Part shown: positions 26,723-35,193 of the stretch, piece by piece | Position numbering within the stretch: the stretch's first letter is position 1 | Layout of the letters: each line of letters begins with the position of its first letter | DNA from: Cellulomonas sp. Leaf395 | Lineage (GTDB): Bacteria; Actinomycetota; Actinomycetes; Actinomycetales; Cellulomonadaceae | Assembly (NCBI RefSeq): GCF_001424125.1 | Contig: NZ_LMQI01000001.1 | Span: forward strand, 831,287-895,286 | DNA: 64,000 nt | Direction of reading: 5' to 3' | Made by a program: the position numbers and the translations under genes | Notes under the pieces: generated by a model | Told to the model about the DNA's origin: nothing | The model's database searches: none | The model's input: only the letters and a program-made list of their open reading frames with translations

Positions 26723-27973
26723 TCAGCCCCGGTGCAGCCGGTGCAGACCAGCCACGGCCTGCGTCAGCACCTCGTCGCGCTTGACGAACGTGAACCGCAC
26801 CCACGACCGCAGCGCGCGGTCGACGTCGGAGCCCGCGTGCGTGAACGCGGTGACGGGCACACCCACGACGCCGGCCAGCCCGGGCAGGTCCCGGCACAGC
26901 GCGACACCGTCCGTATACCCCAGCGGCGCGGCATCGGCGAGCACGAAGTAGGTGCCCTGCGGTCGGACGACCGTGAAGCCCGCATCCTCGAGGCCCGCGC
27001 AGAGCAGGTCACGACGCCGGGACAGCGAGTGCGCCAGCTCGACCACCCAGGCGGCGACGTCGGGGTCCCGCAGCGCGAACGCGACCGCCGGCTGGAACGG
27101 TGCCCCGTTGACGTACGTGAGGAACTGCTTGACGGTGCGGACCGCGCTGACCAGCGGCTCCGGTCCGGTGACCCACCCGATCTTCCAGCCGGTGAACGAG
27201 AACGTCTTGCCGGCCGAGGAGATGGTGAGCGTCCGCTCGGCCATGCCGGGGAGGGTCGCGATGGGGACATGCACCGACGAACGAGCCCCCGACCCGTCGA
27301 GCACCAGGTGCTCGTACACCTCGTCCGTGACGACCAGGGCGTCGTGCTCGACGGCGAGCCGGGCGATCGCGGCGAGCTCGTCGCGGGTCAGCACCGTGCC
27401 GGTGGGGTTGTGCGGGGTGTTCACCAGCACCAGCCGGGTCCGGGGGGTGAACGCGGCGGACAGCGCGTGGAGATCGAGGCGGAAGCCGTGGGCGGTAGCG
27501 ACGAGCGGAGTGGTAGCGACCAGCGGCGCGGTCGTGTGGGTGGCACCCGCCAGGGCGACGACGGCGGCGTAGGAGTCGTAGAAGGGCTCGAGCGTGAGCA
27601 CCTCGTCGCCCGGTCCGGCGAGCGCCAGGACGGTGGCCGCGAGGGCCTCCGTCGCTCCGGCGGTGACCAGCACCTCCCGGTCGGGGTCCCACGTCAGGCC
27701 GTACCGCGACCACTGGTGCTCGGCGACGGCCTCGCGCAGCGCAAGGATTCCCGGGCCGGGCGGGTACTGGTTGGCACCCGCCGCGATCGCGTCCGCGGCG
27801 GCCTGAGCGACCGAGGCGGGGCCGTCGACGTCGGGGAAGCCCTGCCCCAGGTTCACCGCCCCCGTGCGGGCGGCGAGCGCCGACATCTCGGCGAACACCG
27901 TGGCCCGGGGGACGCCGTCGTCGCCCATCAGCCCGGTGGCACGGGCGACGTCCTGCCAGCGCGGTGGGGTCAT
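26723..27973 (-). CDS. PLP-dependent class I/II aminotransferase
   Basis: The 416-residue fold-type I enzyme shows NLGQGFPDVDGP at the N-terminus, TAGATEAL for phosphate binding and NTPHNPTG near residue 185. DEVYEHLV and the Schiff-base Lys256 in SSAGKTFSFTGWKIGW follow. The set resembles methionine aminotransferase/kynurenine aminotransferase and the actinobacterial N-succinyldiaminopimelate aminotransferase group (DapC), and these cannot be separated by eye. A short in-frame duplication gives LVATTPLVAT near residue 155. The ATG at 27973 has TAATCT six bases upstream, consistent with a leaderless message. It is convergent with the MFS gene. Confidence 0.88.
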   Translation of the reverse strand: MTPPRWQDVARATGLMGDDGVPRATVFAEMSALAARTGAVNLGQGFPDVDGPASVAQAAADAIAAGANQYPPGPGILALREAVAEHQWSRYGLTWDPDREVLVTAGATEALAATVLALAGPGDEVLTLEPFYDSYAAVVALAGATHTTAPLVATTPLVATAHGFRLDLHALSAAFTPRTRLVLVNTPHNPTGTVLTRDELAAIARLAVEHDALVVTDEVYEHLVLDGSGARSSVHVPIATLPGMAERTLTISSAGKTFSFTGWKIGWVTGPEPLVSAVRTVKQFLTYVNGAPFQPAVAFALRDPDVAAWVVELAHSLSRRRDLLCAGLEDAGFTVVRPQGTYFVLADAAPLGYTDGVALCRDLPGLAGVVGVPVTAFTHAGSDVDRALRSWVRFTFVKRDEVLTQAVAGLHRLHRG

Positions 27974-27979
27974 GCGACG

Positions 27980-27985
27980 AGATTA
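27980..27985 (-). promoter_or_regulatory. -10 element for leaderless aminotransferase mRNA
   Basis: TAATCT on the minus strand lies 6 nt before the ATG at 27973, with no ribosome-binding site in between. Confidence 0.5.
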
Positions 27986-28047
27986 GGGGGTGACATCCGG
28001 GGGCGGCGGGATGACCCGTCGGCGACGGGTCGGGAGCGCAGGTGCGC

Positions 28048-28176
28048 TCAGACCACCAGTCCGGCCGCGGCGGTCAAGCCCGCGACCACGACGAGTGCGA
28101 GGGACGCCCAGGCTCCGACGATCCACCACTCCACGTGGTGTCGCCGCAGAACCCGCTGCGCCTGTCGTTCGTCCAT
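28048..28176 (-). CDS. Possible small single-helix membrane protein (42 aa)
   Basis: A 42-residue frame reads MDERQAQRVLRRHHVEWW followed by one hydrophobic helix and a stop. A charged N-terminus and one helix are typical of small actinobacterial membrane proteins. The ribosome-binding site is weak, and no homologue is recalled. It sits between the aminotransferase and coiled-coil lipoprotein genes in the same direction. Confidence 0.45.
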   Translation of the reverse strand: MDERQAQRVLRRHHVEWWIVGAWASLALVVVAGLTAAAGLVV

Positions 28177-28254
28177 GTCTTGAAGATCGGCACAGGGTCG
28201 CTCAGGTACAACATCCCGCGCCGACGAGCGCGGAATTCACCCGATCAGCGCGCA

Positions 28255-28292
28255 ACGGATCGCCGTCGAGGCCCTGAGGGGCGACGATCCGT
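28255..28292 (-). terminator. Probable terminator after the coiled-coil lipoprotein gene
   Basis: ACGGATCG (28255-28262) pairs with CGATCCGT (28285-28292), with partial inner pairing, starting 11 bases after the stop at 28304. Confidence 0.45.
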
Positions 28293-28303
28293 GCCGTCCG
28301 GAA

Positions 28304-28834
28304 TCAGCTGCCGGCCGCTGCGCTCTCGAGCTTGTCGCCGAGCGTCGTGAGCTGCTGGGCGAGCTCGTCGAGGGAGTCGGCGGCCTCGCCCGCGGCGTTC
28401 GCCTTGGCGGCCTCGAGCTCGGCCCGCGCATCGGCGACCTTGGCCTGTGCGTCGGCCAGCGCCTGCTGCGAGGCGGCGTCGCCCTCGGCCTCAGCCTGCT
28501 CGAGCGCGCCCTGCGCGTCGGCGACGGCAGTCTGCGCGTCGGCGACGGCCTTCTCGGCCTCGGCCTTCGCGGCGTCGTCCAGCGACCCGAGCTGCTCCTT
28601 GGCGTCGGCGATCTTCTGCTCGGCGGCATCGGCCTCCGCCCTGGCGTCGTCGACCTGCGCCTTGAGGTCGTCGATCGCGCTGCGGGCCTCGCTCGCGGCG
28701 TCCTTGGCCTGCTGTGCGGCGTCGTCGATGTCGGCGTCGGAGCAGGCGGCGAGGCCGAGCGCGAGGAGCACGGCGAGGACGGGGGCGCCGGCGCGGGCGA
28801 GTCGCGGGCGGATCGGGCTCGTCGGGGCGGGCAT
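28304..28834 (-). CDS. Ala-rich coiled-coil lipoprotein
   Basis: The 176-residue protein has a lipoprotein signal ending LAAC near residue 31. It then consists almost entirely of Ala/Glu/Asp/Lys heptad-like helix (about 35-170), for example the repeated motif AVADAQ and related KVADARAELEAAKA. This predicts a long coiled coil anchored on the outer face of the membrane. No catalytic motif is present. Such proteins may act as spacers, cell-envelope links or sensor partners. The gene follows adhE on the same strand but is separated from it by a strong hairpin, so it is probably a separate transcript. Confidence 0.75.
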   Translation of the reverse strand: MPAPTSPIRPRLARAGAPVLAVLLALGLAACSDADIDDAAQQAKDAASEARSAIDDLKAQVDDARAEADAAEQKIADAKEQLGSLDDAAKAEAEKAVADAQTAVADAQGALEQAEAEGDAASQQALADAQAKVADARAELEAAKANAAGEAADSLDELAQQLTTLGDKLESAAAGS

Positions 28835-28916
28835 GGAGTCCTCCGGGGGTCGGGGTGGGTGCGGGGTGGTCCCACAGTCTGCCCGCGCAGTGGCCGACGC
28901 GCCCAGCGGAGACGTG

Positions 28917-28953
28917 CCGACGCCCCGCCGGCTGGTGCACGGCGGGGCGTCGG
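28917..28953 (-). terminator. Strong hairpin terminator after adhE
   Basis: A perfect 14-bp stem (28917-28930 with 28940-28953, arm CCGACGCCCCGCCG) and a 9-nt loop begin 21 bases after the adhE stop. Confidence 0.75.
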
Positions 28954-28973
28954 GTCGAGCGGCTGTCGCGCGC

Positions 28974-31667
28974 CTACGGGGTCGTGGAGGGGACCCGGTC
29001 GGCCGTGTGCTGCTCGGTGCGGCGGCTGCGGACGTCGGTCAGCGACGTGCCGTAGTAGGCCGCGGTCATCAGGTCCTTCATGTCCTCGATCATCGGCATG
29101 CGGGGGTTCGCGGGAGCGCACTGGTCCTCGTAGGCGCCCATCGCGACCTCGTCGAGCCGCGCGAGGAACTCGTGCTCGTCGACGCCCTGCGCGTGGAACG
29201 ACGCGGGGATGCCGACGCGTGCCCGCAGCGACTCCACCGCCAGCGCGTAGGACTCGACGCCCTCCGCCGGCGTGGACGCCGGGAGCCCGAGCATCGCGGC
29301 GAGCTGCTGGAACCGCTCGGGTGCGACGTAGTGCTCGTACTTGGGCCAGCTCGTCAGCTTGGTGGGGACCGTGCCGTTGTACCGGATCACGTGCGGCAGC
29401 AGGGTCGCGTTCGTGCGGCCGTGCACCAGGTGGTACGTGGAGCCGACGACGTGGGCCATCGCGTGCACGATGCCGAGGAACGAGTTGCCGAACGCCATCC
29501 CGGCGATGGTGCCGGCGTTGTGCATGGTCTCGCGGGCGTCCTGCGTGGCCGGGTCGGTGGGGTCACCGTTCACGGACAGCGCCAGGTTGTCGAAGATCAG
29601 GCGCACGGCCTGCATCGCCATGCCGTCCGTGAAGTCGTTGGCGTAGACGCTGACGTACGCCTCGGTGGCGTGGGTCAGGGCGTCGAAGCCGGAGTCGGCC
29701 GCCAGCGAGGGCGGCATCTTCGCGGTCAGGACGGGGTCGATGATGGCGACGGACGGCGTGAGCGCGTAGTCGGCCAGCGGGTACTTCTTGCCCGTGTCCG
29801 GGTCGGTGATGACCGCGAACGGCGTCACCTCGGCACCCGTGCCCGACGTGGTCGGGATGCACACCAGCTGCGCCAGCTCGCCCAGGACGGGGAACTTGAA
29901 CGCGCGCTTGCGGACGTCGAAGAACTTCTGCTTGAGGTCGGAGAAGTGGATCTCCGGGTGCTCGTACAGCAGCCACATGACCTTCGCGGCGTCCATCGGC
30001 GAGCCGCCGCCCAGGGCGATGATCGTGTCAGGGCGGAAGTGGCGCATCTGCGCGGCGCCCGCCTTGACCGTCTGCACGGACGGCTCGGCCTCGACCTGGT
30101 CGATGATCTGCAGCGCGACCTTCGACGAGCGGCGGTTCAGGACGTCGATGATCTTGTCGACGAAGCCGAGGGTCGTCATGGTCGCGTCGGTGACGATGGT
30201 GACGCGCTCGACGTCGGGCATGTCGGCGAGGTACCGGATCGCGTTCGGCTCGAAGTACGTCTTGGCCGGCACCTTGAACCACTGGAGGTTGTTGTTCCGG
30301 CGGCCGATCCGCTTGATGTTCACCAGGTTCACCGCCGAGACGTTGTTGGACACGGAGTTGTGGCCGTAGGAGCCGCAGCCGAGCGTCAGTGACGGGATGA
30401 ACGCGTTGTAGATGTCGCCGATGCCGCCCAGCGACGAGGGCGCGTTGGTGATGATCCGCACGGCCTTGACGCGGCTGCCGAACTCCTCGGTCAAAGCGTC
30501 GTCGCGCGTGTGGATGGCAGCGGAGTGCCCGAGGCCGTCGAACTCGACCATCTGCTCAGCCAGGCGGATGCCGTGCTCGGTGGAGTCCGCGCGCAGCACC
30601 GCGAGGACGGGCGCGAGCTTCTCGCGCGTCAGGGGCTCCTGGGGGCCGACGCCGCTGACCTCGACGAGGATGATCGACGTGTCGTCGGGGACCGAGAACC
30701 CGGCCTGCGCCGCGATCCACTGGGGGGTCTGGCCGACGACGGACGCGTTGAGCTTGGCGTCCGCGCAGTTCTTGCCCTCGGCCTTGACGCCGAAGATGAA
30801 CTGCTCGAGCAGCGCCTTCTCCTTGGCGTTGGCCCGGTAGGCGTGCAGGACCGCGAACTCCGCGAGCGCGGCGTCGTAGATGACGTCGTCGAGGATCACC
30901 GCCTGCTCCGACGCGCAGACCATGCCGTTGTCGAACGCCTTGGACAGCACGACGTCGTTGACGGCCCGCTTCAGCTTCGCCGTCTTCTCGATGTAGGCGG
31001 GCACGTTGCCCGCACCGACGCCGAGCGCCGGCTTCCCGCACGAGTACGCGGCGCGGACCATCGCGTTGCCGCCGGTGGCCAGGATGAGGGCGACGCCCGG
31101 GTGGTTCATCAGCGCGGTGGTCGCGTCGATCGAGGGTGTCTCGACCCACTGGATGCAGTGCTCGGGGGCGCCTGCGGCCACGGCGGCGTCGCGCACCACG
31201 CGAGCGGCGGCGACCGAGGACGCCTGCGCGCTCGGGTGGAAGGCGAACACGATCGGGTTGCGCGTCTTGAGCGCGATGAGCGACTTGAAGATCGTCGTCG
31301 AGGTCGGGTTGGTCACCGGGGTGACGCCGCAGACGACGCCGACGGGCTCCGCGATCTCGGTGATGCCGGTGAGGTCGTCGCGGGAGACGATCCCCACGGT
31401 CTTGAGTGTCGACATCGAGTTGGTCACGTGCTCGCACGCGAAGATGTTCTTCACGGCCTTGTCCTCGAACACACCTCGGCCGGTCTCGTTCACCGCCAGC
31501 AGGGCCAGCTCACCGTGCTTGTCCAGCGCGGCGACGGATGCCTTCTTGACCAGGTGGTCGACGTCGTCCTGCGTGAATCGCGCGTATTCGTCCAAGGCCT
31601 TGCCGGCCTGGGCGACGAGTTGGTCGATCGCGCTGTCGGTCGTGCTGACTGGCTTGCTGGAGGTCAC
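28974..31667 (-). CDS. adhE: Bifunctional acetaldehyde-CoA/alcohol dehydrogenase
   Basis: From GTG 31667 (GGAG about 9 nt upstream) the protein is 897 residues, normal for AdhE. The N-terminal CoA-acylating aldehyde dehydrogenase has its catalytic Cys251 in GMVCASEQA and the NAD-binding ATGGNAMV region. After a linker, the C-terminal iron-dependent alcohol dehydrogenase shows GGGSPMDAAKVMW, TTSGTGAEVTPF and the metal-binding His residues in GIVHAMAHVVGSTYHLVHG. It converts acetyl-CoA to ethanol via acetaldehyde, regenerating NAD+ during fermentation. This fits a facultatively anaerobic sugar-degrading actinobacterium. A longer frame to 31871 is not conserved-looking. No Rex operator was found upstream, although TAGCGT at 31721-31726 could be its -10. 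Confidence 0.95.
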   Translation of the reverse strand: MTSSKPVSTTDSAIDQLVAQAGKALDEYARFTQDDVDHLVKKASVAALDKHGELALLAVNETGRGVFEDKAVKNIFACEHVTNSMSTLKTVGIVSRDDLTGITEIAEPVGVVCGVTPVTNPTSTTIFKSLIALKTRNPIVFAFHPSAQASSVAAARVVRDAAVAAGAPEHCIQWVETPSIDATTALMNHPGVALILATGGNAMVRAAYSCGKPALGVGAGNVPAYIEKTAKLKRAVNDVVLSKAFDNGMVCASEQAVILDDVIYDAALAEFAVLHAYRANAKEKALLEQFIFGVKAEGKNCADAKLNASVVGQTPQWIAAQAGFSVPDDTSIILVEVSGVGPQEPLTREKLAPVLAVLRADSTEHGIRLAEQMVEFDGLGHSAAIHTRDDALTEEFGSRVKAVRIITNAPSSLGGIGDIYNAFIPSLTLGCGSYGHNSVSNNVSAVNLVNIKRIGRRNNNLQWFKVPAKTYFEPNAIRYLADMPDVERVTIVTDATMTTLGFVDKIIDVLNRRSSKVALQIIDQVEAEPSVQTVKAGAAQMRHFRPDTIIALGGGSPMDAAKVMWLLYEHPEIHFSDLKQKFFDVRKRAFKFPVLGELAQLVCIPTTSGTGAEVTPFAVITDPDTGKKYPLADYALTPSVAIIDPVLTAKMPPSLAADSGFDALTHATEAYVSVYANDFTDGMAMQAVRLIFDNLALSVNGDPTDPATQDARETMHNAGTIAGMAFGNSFLGIVHAMAHVVGSTYHLVHGRTNATLLPHVIRYNGTVPTKLTSWPKYEHYVAPERFQQLAAMLGLPASTPAEGVESYALAVESLRARVGIPASFHAQGVDEHEFLARLDEVAMGAYEDQCAPANPRMPMIEDMKDLMTAAYYGTSLTDVRSRRTEQHTADRVPSTTP

Positions 31668-31845
31668 CGTTCTTCTCCCTGTCGAGGGTGGTCGGGCCCA
31701 CCTGCGACCCGCTGTTCTCGACGCTACAAAACGGACGGGGGCCGCCGGATGGGCCGAACGTCCCCGACCTCGCCCTTCCGGCCTCCGGCGACCGGTGCCA
31801 CGATGAGGGCAGCGCCGCGTCAGGCGCGAGACGGTGGGGGGCGCG

Positions 31846-32115
31846 ATGCCGTACTTCGTGATCGAACGCAACTACGCGGTGGACGTCGAACCGCACTTCG
31901 GTGCCTTCGACGAGATCAACCGGATCAACGACGCCGAGGGTGTGCGCTGGCTGTACTCGTTCCTCTCGCTCGACAAGCGCAAGACGTTCTGCCTCTACGA
32001 GGCGCCGTCCGCCGACGTGGTCCGTCGGGCCGCGGTCGCAGCGGGTCTCCCGGCGGACGTGGTCGTCGAGGTGACCGGGACCGTCACCCCGGACGGAGCG
32101 CTGACCAGCTTCTGA
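31846..32115 (+). CDS. DUF4242 (SCO4226-type nickel-binding) small protein
   Basis: The 89-residue protein begins PYFVIERNYA and has the DUF4242 pattern: an internal Glu/Asp-rich NRINDAEGVRWLYSFLSLDKRKTFCLYEAPSA split over a ferredoxin-like fold. Streptomyces SCO4226, of this family, binds nickel, and others sit near redox genes. The role here is unknown. A run of G (GGGGGG) before the ATG at 31846 serves as ribosome-binding site. It is divergent from adhE and ends one base before the convergent LAL regulator stop. Confidence 0.75.
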   Translation: MPYFVIERNYAVDVEPHFGAFDEINRINDAEGVRWLYSFLSLDKRKTFCLYEAPSADVVRRAAVAAGLPADVVVEVTGTVTPDGALTSF

Positions 32116-32116
32116 C

Positions 32117-35038
32117 TCAGGTGAGCAGGCCGTGGCTGACCGCGTACATCGCCGCCCGCGTCCGGTTCTCGCAGCCCGTCTTGATGCGGATGTTGCGCAC
32201 GTGGTTGGCGGCGGTGTTCTCGCTGATCACCAGCGTCCCGGCGATCTGCCGGTTGCTGAGGCCCTCGGCGAGCAGGCACAGGACCTCGACCTCGCGGTCG
32301 GTCAGCCCGTCGGGGTGCGTGGTGCGCGTCGAGGCGGCCCCGACCGAGTCGAGCCGACGCAGGACGCGCGCCAGGCCGAGGGCTGTGGCCGTGGACCGGG
32401 CGCTCCGCTCCAGGGCGCGGACGTCGCAGCCGTCCGGACCGTGCCGGCGGTGGTGCGCGACGTGCGCCGCGAGGGTCTCGGCCCGGTGGACTGGTGCCCC
32501 CATAGCGGCGTCCATCTGCTCCGCGACGGCGAACGACCGTTCCGGGTCGCCCCGGCCCAGCAGCGAGTCCAGCTGTCCGAGGTACCGGTCCGCGCTGCCC
32601 ATGACGGCGACGAGTCCTCCGACGACGAGGTTCATCCCGGTGAACGTCGCGACGGCGGGCCGGAGGCGCGCCGCGACGTCGACGTCCTCCAGCTCGACCG
32701 CGGCGTCGCACAGCAGGGCGAGCACCCCCGACCCGGCGACCGTGCTCGCGTACTCGTCCGGCACGAGCCAGGTCAGCACCCGCTGCGCGACGTCGGACAT
32801 GCCCAGCTCGGTGTACAGGGCGAGCAGACCGGGCGCCCAGGTGCCGTGGACGTCCTCGTCGCCCGTGACGAGGCCACGCACGGACTCGAGACCACCCGTC
32901 TCACGGCGCAGCATGAACTGCTGGAAGCTCCACGGTCCGGTCGTCCCCTCCGTCTCGAACGTCGACCCGAGCTCGACGAGGGTCTCGGAGGTACGCGTCG
33001 CGTCGGCGAAGCGACCGGTGACGAACTGGCGGGTGAAGTCCACGCTGCCCGCCCAGTAGGCGAAGTAGGGCTGGCGGGTCGCGTCGGCGGTCCGGACGAG
33101 GTCGGCGCGCGCGTCGGCGAGCCCGCGGTCGTCCCCGATCACGTACGAGATGAGCGAGCGTTGGAACGCGGCGTGCCCCAGGTGCCAGAGATCGCCCTTC
33201 TGCCGGGACAGGTGTGAGACCTCCTGCGCGCGCGCCAGGGTGGTCGGCAGGTCGGCCGGGGTGTGTCCGTGCATGAAGGCCGCCTCCAGCACGCGGACGA
33301 GGAGGTCGTCGTCCGCGAGCCGGCGCGCCTGCGCGATGGTCTGCGTGGCCAGCTCGCACGCCTCCTGGTGCCGGTGCTCGTACACGAGGGCGCGGCCGAG
33401 GCTCGCGCGTGCGCGGACAGACAGAGCGTCGTCCGGGGTGGCGGGTGTCGCGGATAGCGCGGTCGTCAGCAGCTCGACGGCCCGACCGCTGGGCCTGGAG
33501 GAGCGCCAGGTGCTCTCCTCGTACATCACGGCGCCGCGCAGCCGGTGCGGTGACGTCGCGTCGGCCGCCACCGTCTCCGCAAGGTCCCGGGCGGCGGGCA
33601 GGTCGCCGGCCAGGACCCAGCAGGCGGCGGCGCGGAGGCGGGCCTCGTCCGCCGTCTCCGGGTCGGGGTCGAGCGCCGCCGCGCGGGCGAAGAGCTGGGC
33701 GGCCTCGTCGTGAGCGAGCGCCTCTTCGGCCAGGCGCCCCGCCTCGAGCAGGTAGCGCACGGCCTCGGCGGTGTACCCCAGGACGTGAGCGCGGTCGTAG
33801 TGGTGCGCGAGCTGCTGCACACGCGTCGCGCCCCGCGGGCCGGGTTGCTCGAGCGCCTGGGCGACCCGCAGGTGCAGGTGGGTCCGCCTGGCCAGCGGGA
33901 CCAGGTCGAGCACGACCTGGCGGGCGAGGGTGTGGGGGAACTGGAGCAGACCGTCCGCCCCGGGGCGCAGCTCGAGCAGGTGCCGGTCGGCCGCCGCGTC
34001 GACGTGGTCGAGCGCCTGGCCGGCGTCCCAGCGCGACGCCCGCAGCAGCAGGTCGGGGTCGACGACGTCGCCGATCACCGCGGCGACCTCCAGGGTCTCG
34101 CGGGCGTCCGGTGGCAGCGTGCGGAGCCTGCTCTCGATCGTGTCCTGGACCGACTGCGGTGCCGGTCCGTCGGCGTGCAGGACCGCTCGGTCGCGGCCCG
34201 GTGCCAAGTCCCGGACGAGCTCGCGCAGGAAGAACGGGTTCCCTCCGGTCCGCTCCCTCAGACGGGCCGCGAGCTCCGCTCCTCGACCGTCCGCGGCCCG
34301 GCCCTCACGCACCAGGTACTCCTCGATCTCGTCGGTGGCGAAGGGACGAAGGTCGATGCGCCGGACGCTGTCGAGCCGGTACAGGCGGGCGAGACGGTCG
34401 ACGAGCCCGGCAGAGCGGTCCGGGGCGGTCGTGCGCAGGGTCGCCAGCAGCAGGAGCTCTGTCGTCGAAGTGCTCTCGACGACGTACGAGAGCAGGTCCA
34501 GCGCACTCTCGCTCGCCCAGTGCACGTCCTCGAGGAGGAGCACCAGCGGACGGTCCGCAGCGGCTGCCACCAGCGTCTCGACGACGGCGTCGACGATGTC
34601 CTGCCGGTAGCCGAGGTCGACGTGCTCGCCGCCACCGTCGACGTCGTCCCCGGACCCCGTCACCGCGTCGAGCATGGCCAGGACGCGGTCGCGGGACAGA
34701 CGCGACGAGGCCCGGAGCTCGAGCGTGCCGTCGGCGACCGCCGGGCGGAGCGTGGTCATCGGCTGCCCGAACGGCTGGTACGGCGTGCCGAGGTCGGCGA
34801 CGCAGCTCCCGGCGAGCACGACGGCGCCGGAGCGCTCGAGCCGGCTCGCGGTCTCGGCCAGCAGGCGCGACTTGCCCACCCCCGGCTCGCCTCCGACGAA
34901 CACGACCTGGCGGTGGCCGCGGGTCGCGGCCGACCAGGCCTCGTCCAGCTGGGCTCGCTCGGTCCGCCGGCCGACGAAGCTGCTGGGTGAGGCCTCGGTC
35001 CAGCGGAGCGAGCTGTGCGATGCCGTCCAGGCGGACAC
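32117..35038 (-). CDS. LuxR-type transcriptional regulator of the LAL (MalT-like) class
   Basis: From GTG 35038 the protein is 973 residues. It has an N-terminal AAA+/NACHT-like ATPase with Walker A GGEPGVGKSRLL near residue 42 and Walker B LVLLLEDVHWAS near residue 165. A long helical TPR-like middle (about 400-890) follows, and a C-terminal LuxR HTH starts LTDREVEVLCLLAEGLSNRQIA. LAL proteins are large ligand- and ATP-dependent activators. The target is probably the divergent haloperoxidase gene or itself. The start is chosen because TAGCGT (35046-35051) lies exactly 7 nt before this GTG and overlaps the alternative GTG at 35047. The longer frame to 35740 is antisense to the haloperoxidase gene. 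Confidence 0.88.
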   Translation of the reverse strand: MSAWTASHSSLRWTEASPSSFVGRRTERAQLDEAWSAATRGHRQVVFVGGEPGVGKSRLLAETASRLERSGAVVLAGSCVADLGTPYQPFGQPMTTLRPAVADGTLELRASSRLSRDRVLAMLDAVTGSGDDVDGGGEHVDLGYRQDIVDAVVETLVAAAADRPLVLLLEDVHWASESALDLLSYVVESTSTTELLLLATLRTTAPDRSAGLVDRLARLYRLDSVRRIDLRPFATDEIEEYLVREGRAADGRGAELAARLRERTGGNPFFLRELVRDLAPGRDRAVLHADGPAPQSVQDTIESRLRTLPPDARETLEVAAVIGDVVDPDLLLRASRWDAGQALDHVDAAADRHLLELRPGADGLLQFPHTLARQVVLDLVPLARRTHLHLRVAQALEQPGPRGATRVQQLAHHYDRAHVLGYTAEAVRYLLEAGRLAEEALAHDEAAQLFARAAALDPDPETADEARLRAAACWVLAGDLPAARDLAETVAADATSPHRLRGAVMYEESTWRSSRPSGRAVELLTTALSATPATPDDALSVRARASLGRALVYEHRHQEACELATQTIAQARRLADDDLLVRVLEAAFMHGHTPADLPTTLARAQEVSHLSRQKGDLWHLGHAAFQRSLISYVIGDDRGLADARADLVRTADATRQPYFAYWAGSVDFTRQFVTGRFADATRTSETLVELGSTFETEGTTGPWSFQQFMLRRETGGLESVRGLVTGDEDVHGTWAPGLLALYTELGMSDVAQRVLTWLVPDEYASTVAGSGVLALLCDAAVELEDVDVAARLRPAVATFTGMNLVVGGLVAVMGSADRYLGQLDSLLGRGDPERSFAVAEQMDAAMGAPVHRAETLAAHVAHHRRHGPDGCDVRALERSARSTATALGLARVLRRLDSVGAASTRTTHPDGLTDREVEVLCLLAEGLSNRQIAGTLVISENTAANHVRNIRIKTGCENRTRAAMYAVSHGLLT

Positions 35039-35045
35039 GGTCGTC

Positions 35046-35051
35046 ACGCTA
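35046..35051 (-). promoter_or_regulatory. -10 element for leaderless LAL regulator mRNA
   Basis: TAGCGT on the minus strand lies 7 nt before the GTG at 35038. The alternative start at 35047 would fall inside this hexamer. Confidence 0.5.
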
Positions 35052-35071
35052 GTCCGGTCCGCGCACGCGGG

Positions 35072-35095
35072 TCGATGGTCACTTCTGACCATCGA
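35072..35095. promoter_or_regulatory. Inverted repeat, candidate LAL regulator operator
   Basis: TCGATGGTC and GACCATCGA form a perfect 9-bp inverted repeat around a 6-bp spacer, between the divergent LAL and haloperoxidase promoters. A related TTCTGGTCAT occurs downstream at 35119-35128, resembling the right half-site context TTCTGACCAT. Confidence 0.55.
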
Positions 35096-35127
35096 ACGAT
35101 CCCCTCGAGGACGGGCAGTTCTGGTCA

Positions 35128-35155
35128 TGTCACGGCGTCGACCGCTGCCTAGCGT
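35128..35155 (+). promoter_or_regulatory. Candidate promoter of the haloperoxidase gene
   Basis: TGTCAC (35128-35133) and TAGCGT (35150-35155) are separated by 16 bp. Transcription would begin about 30 bases before the ATG, leaving room for the GAAGGG ribosome-binding site. The weak -35 fits an activator-dependent promoter. Confidence 0.4.
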
Positions 35156-35193
35156 CGAGCAGGTCAGCATCGCCGATGTCGAAGGGTCCTGCC

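Noticed and set aside
31668..31845. Rex operator controlling adhE
   Set aside because: No TTGTGAA-N4-TTCACAA-like palindrome is present in the upstream region.
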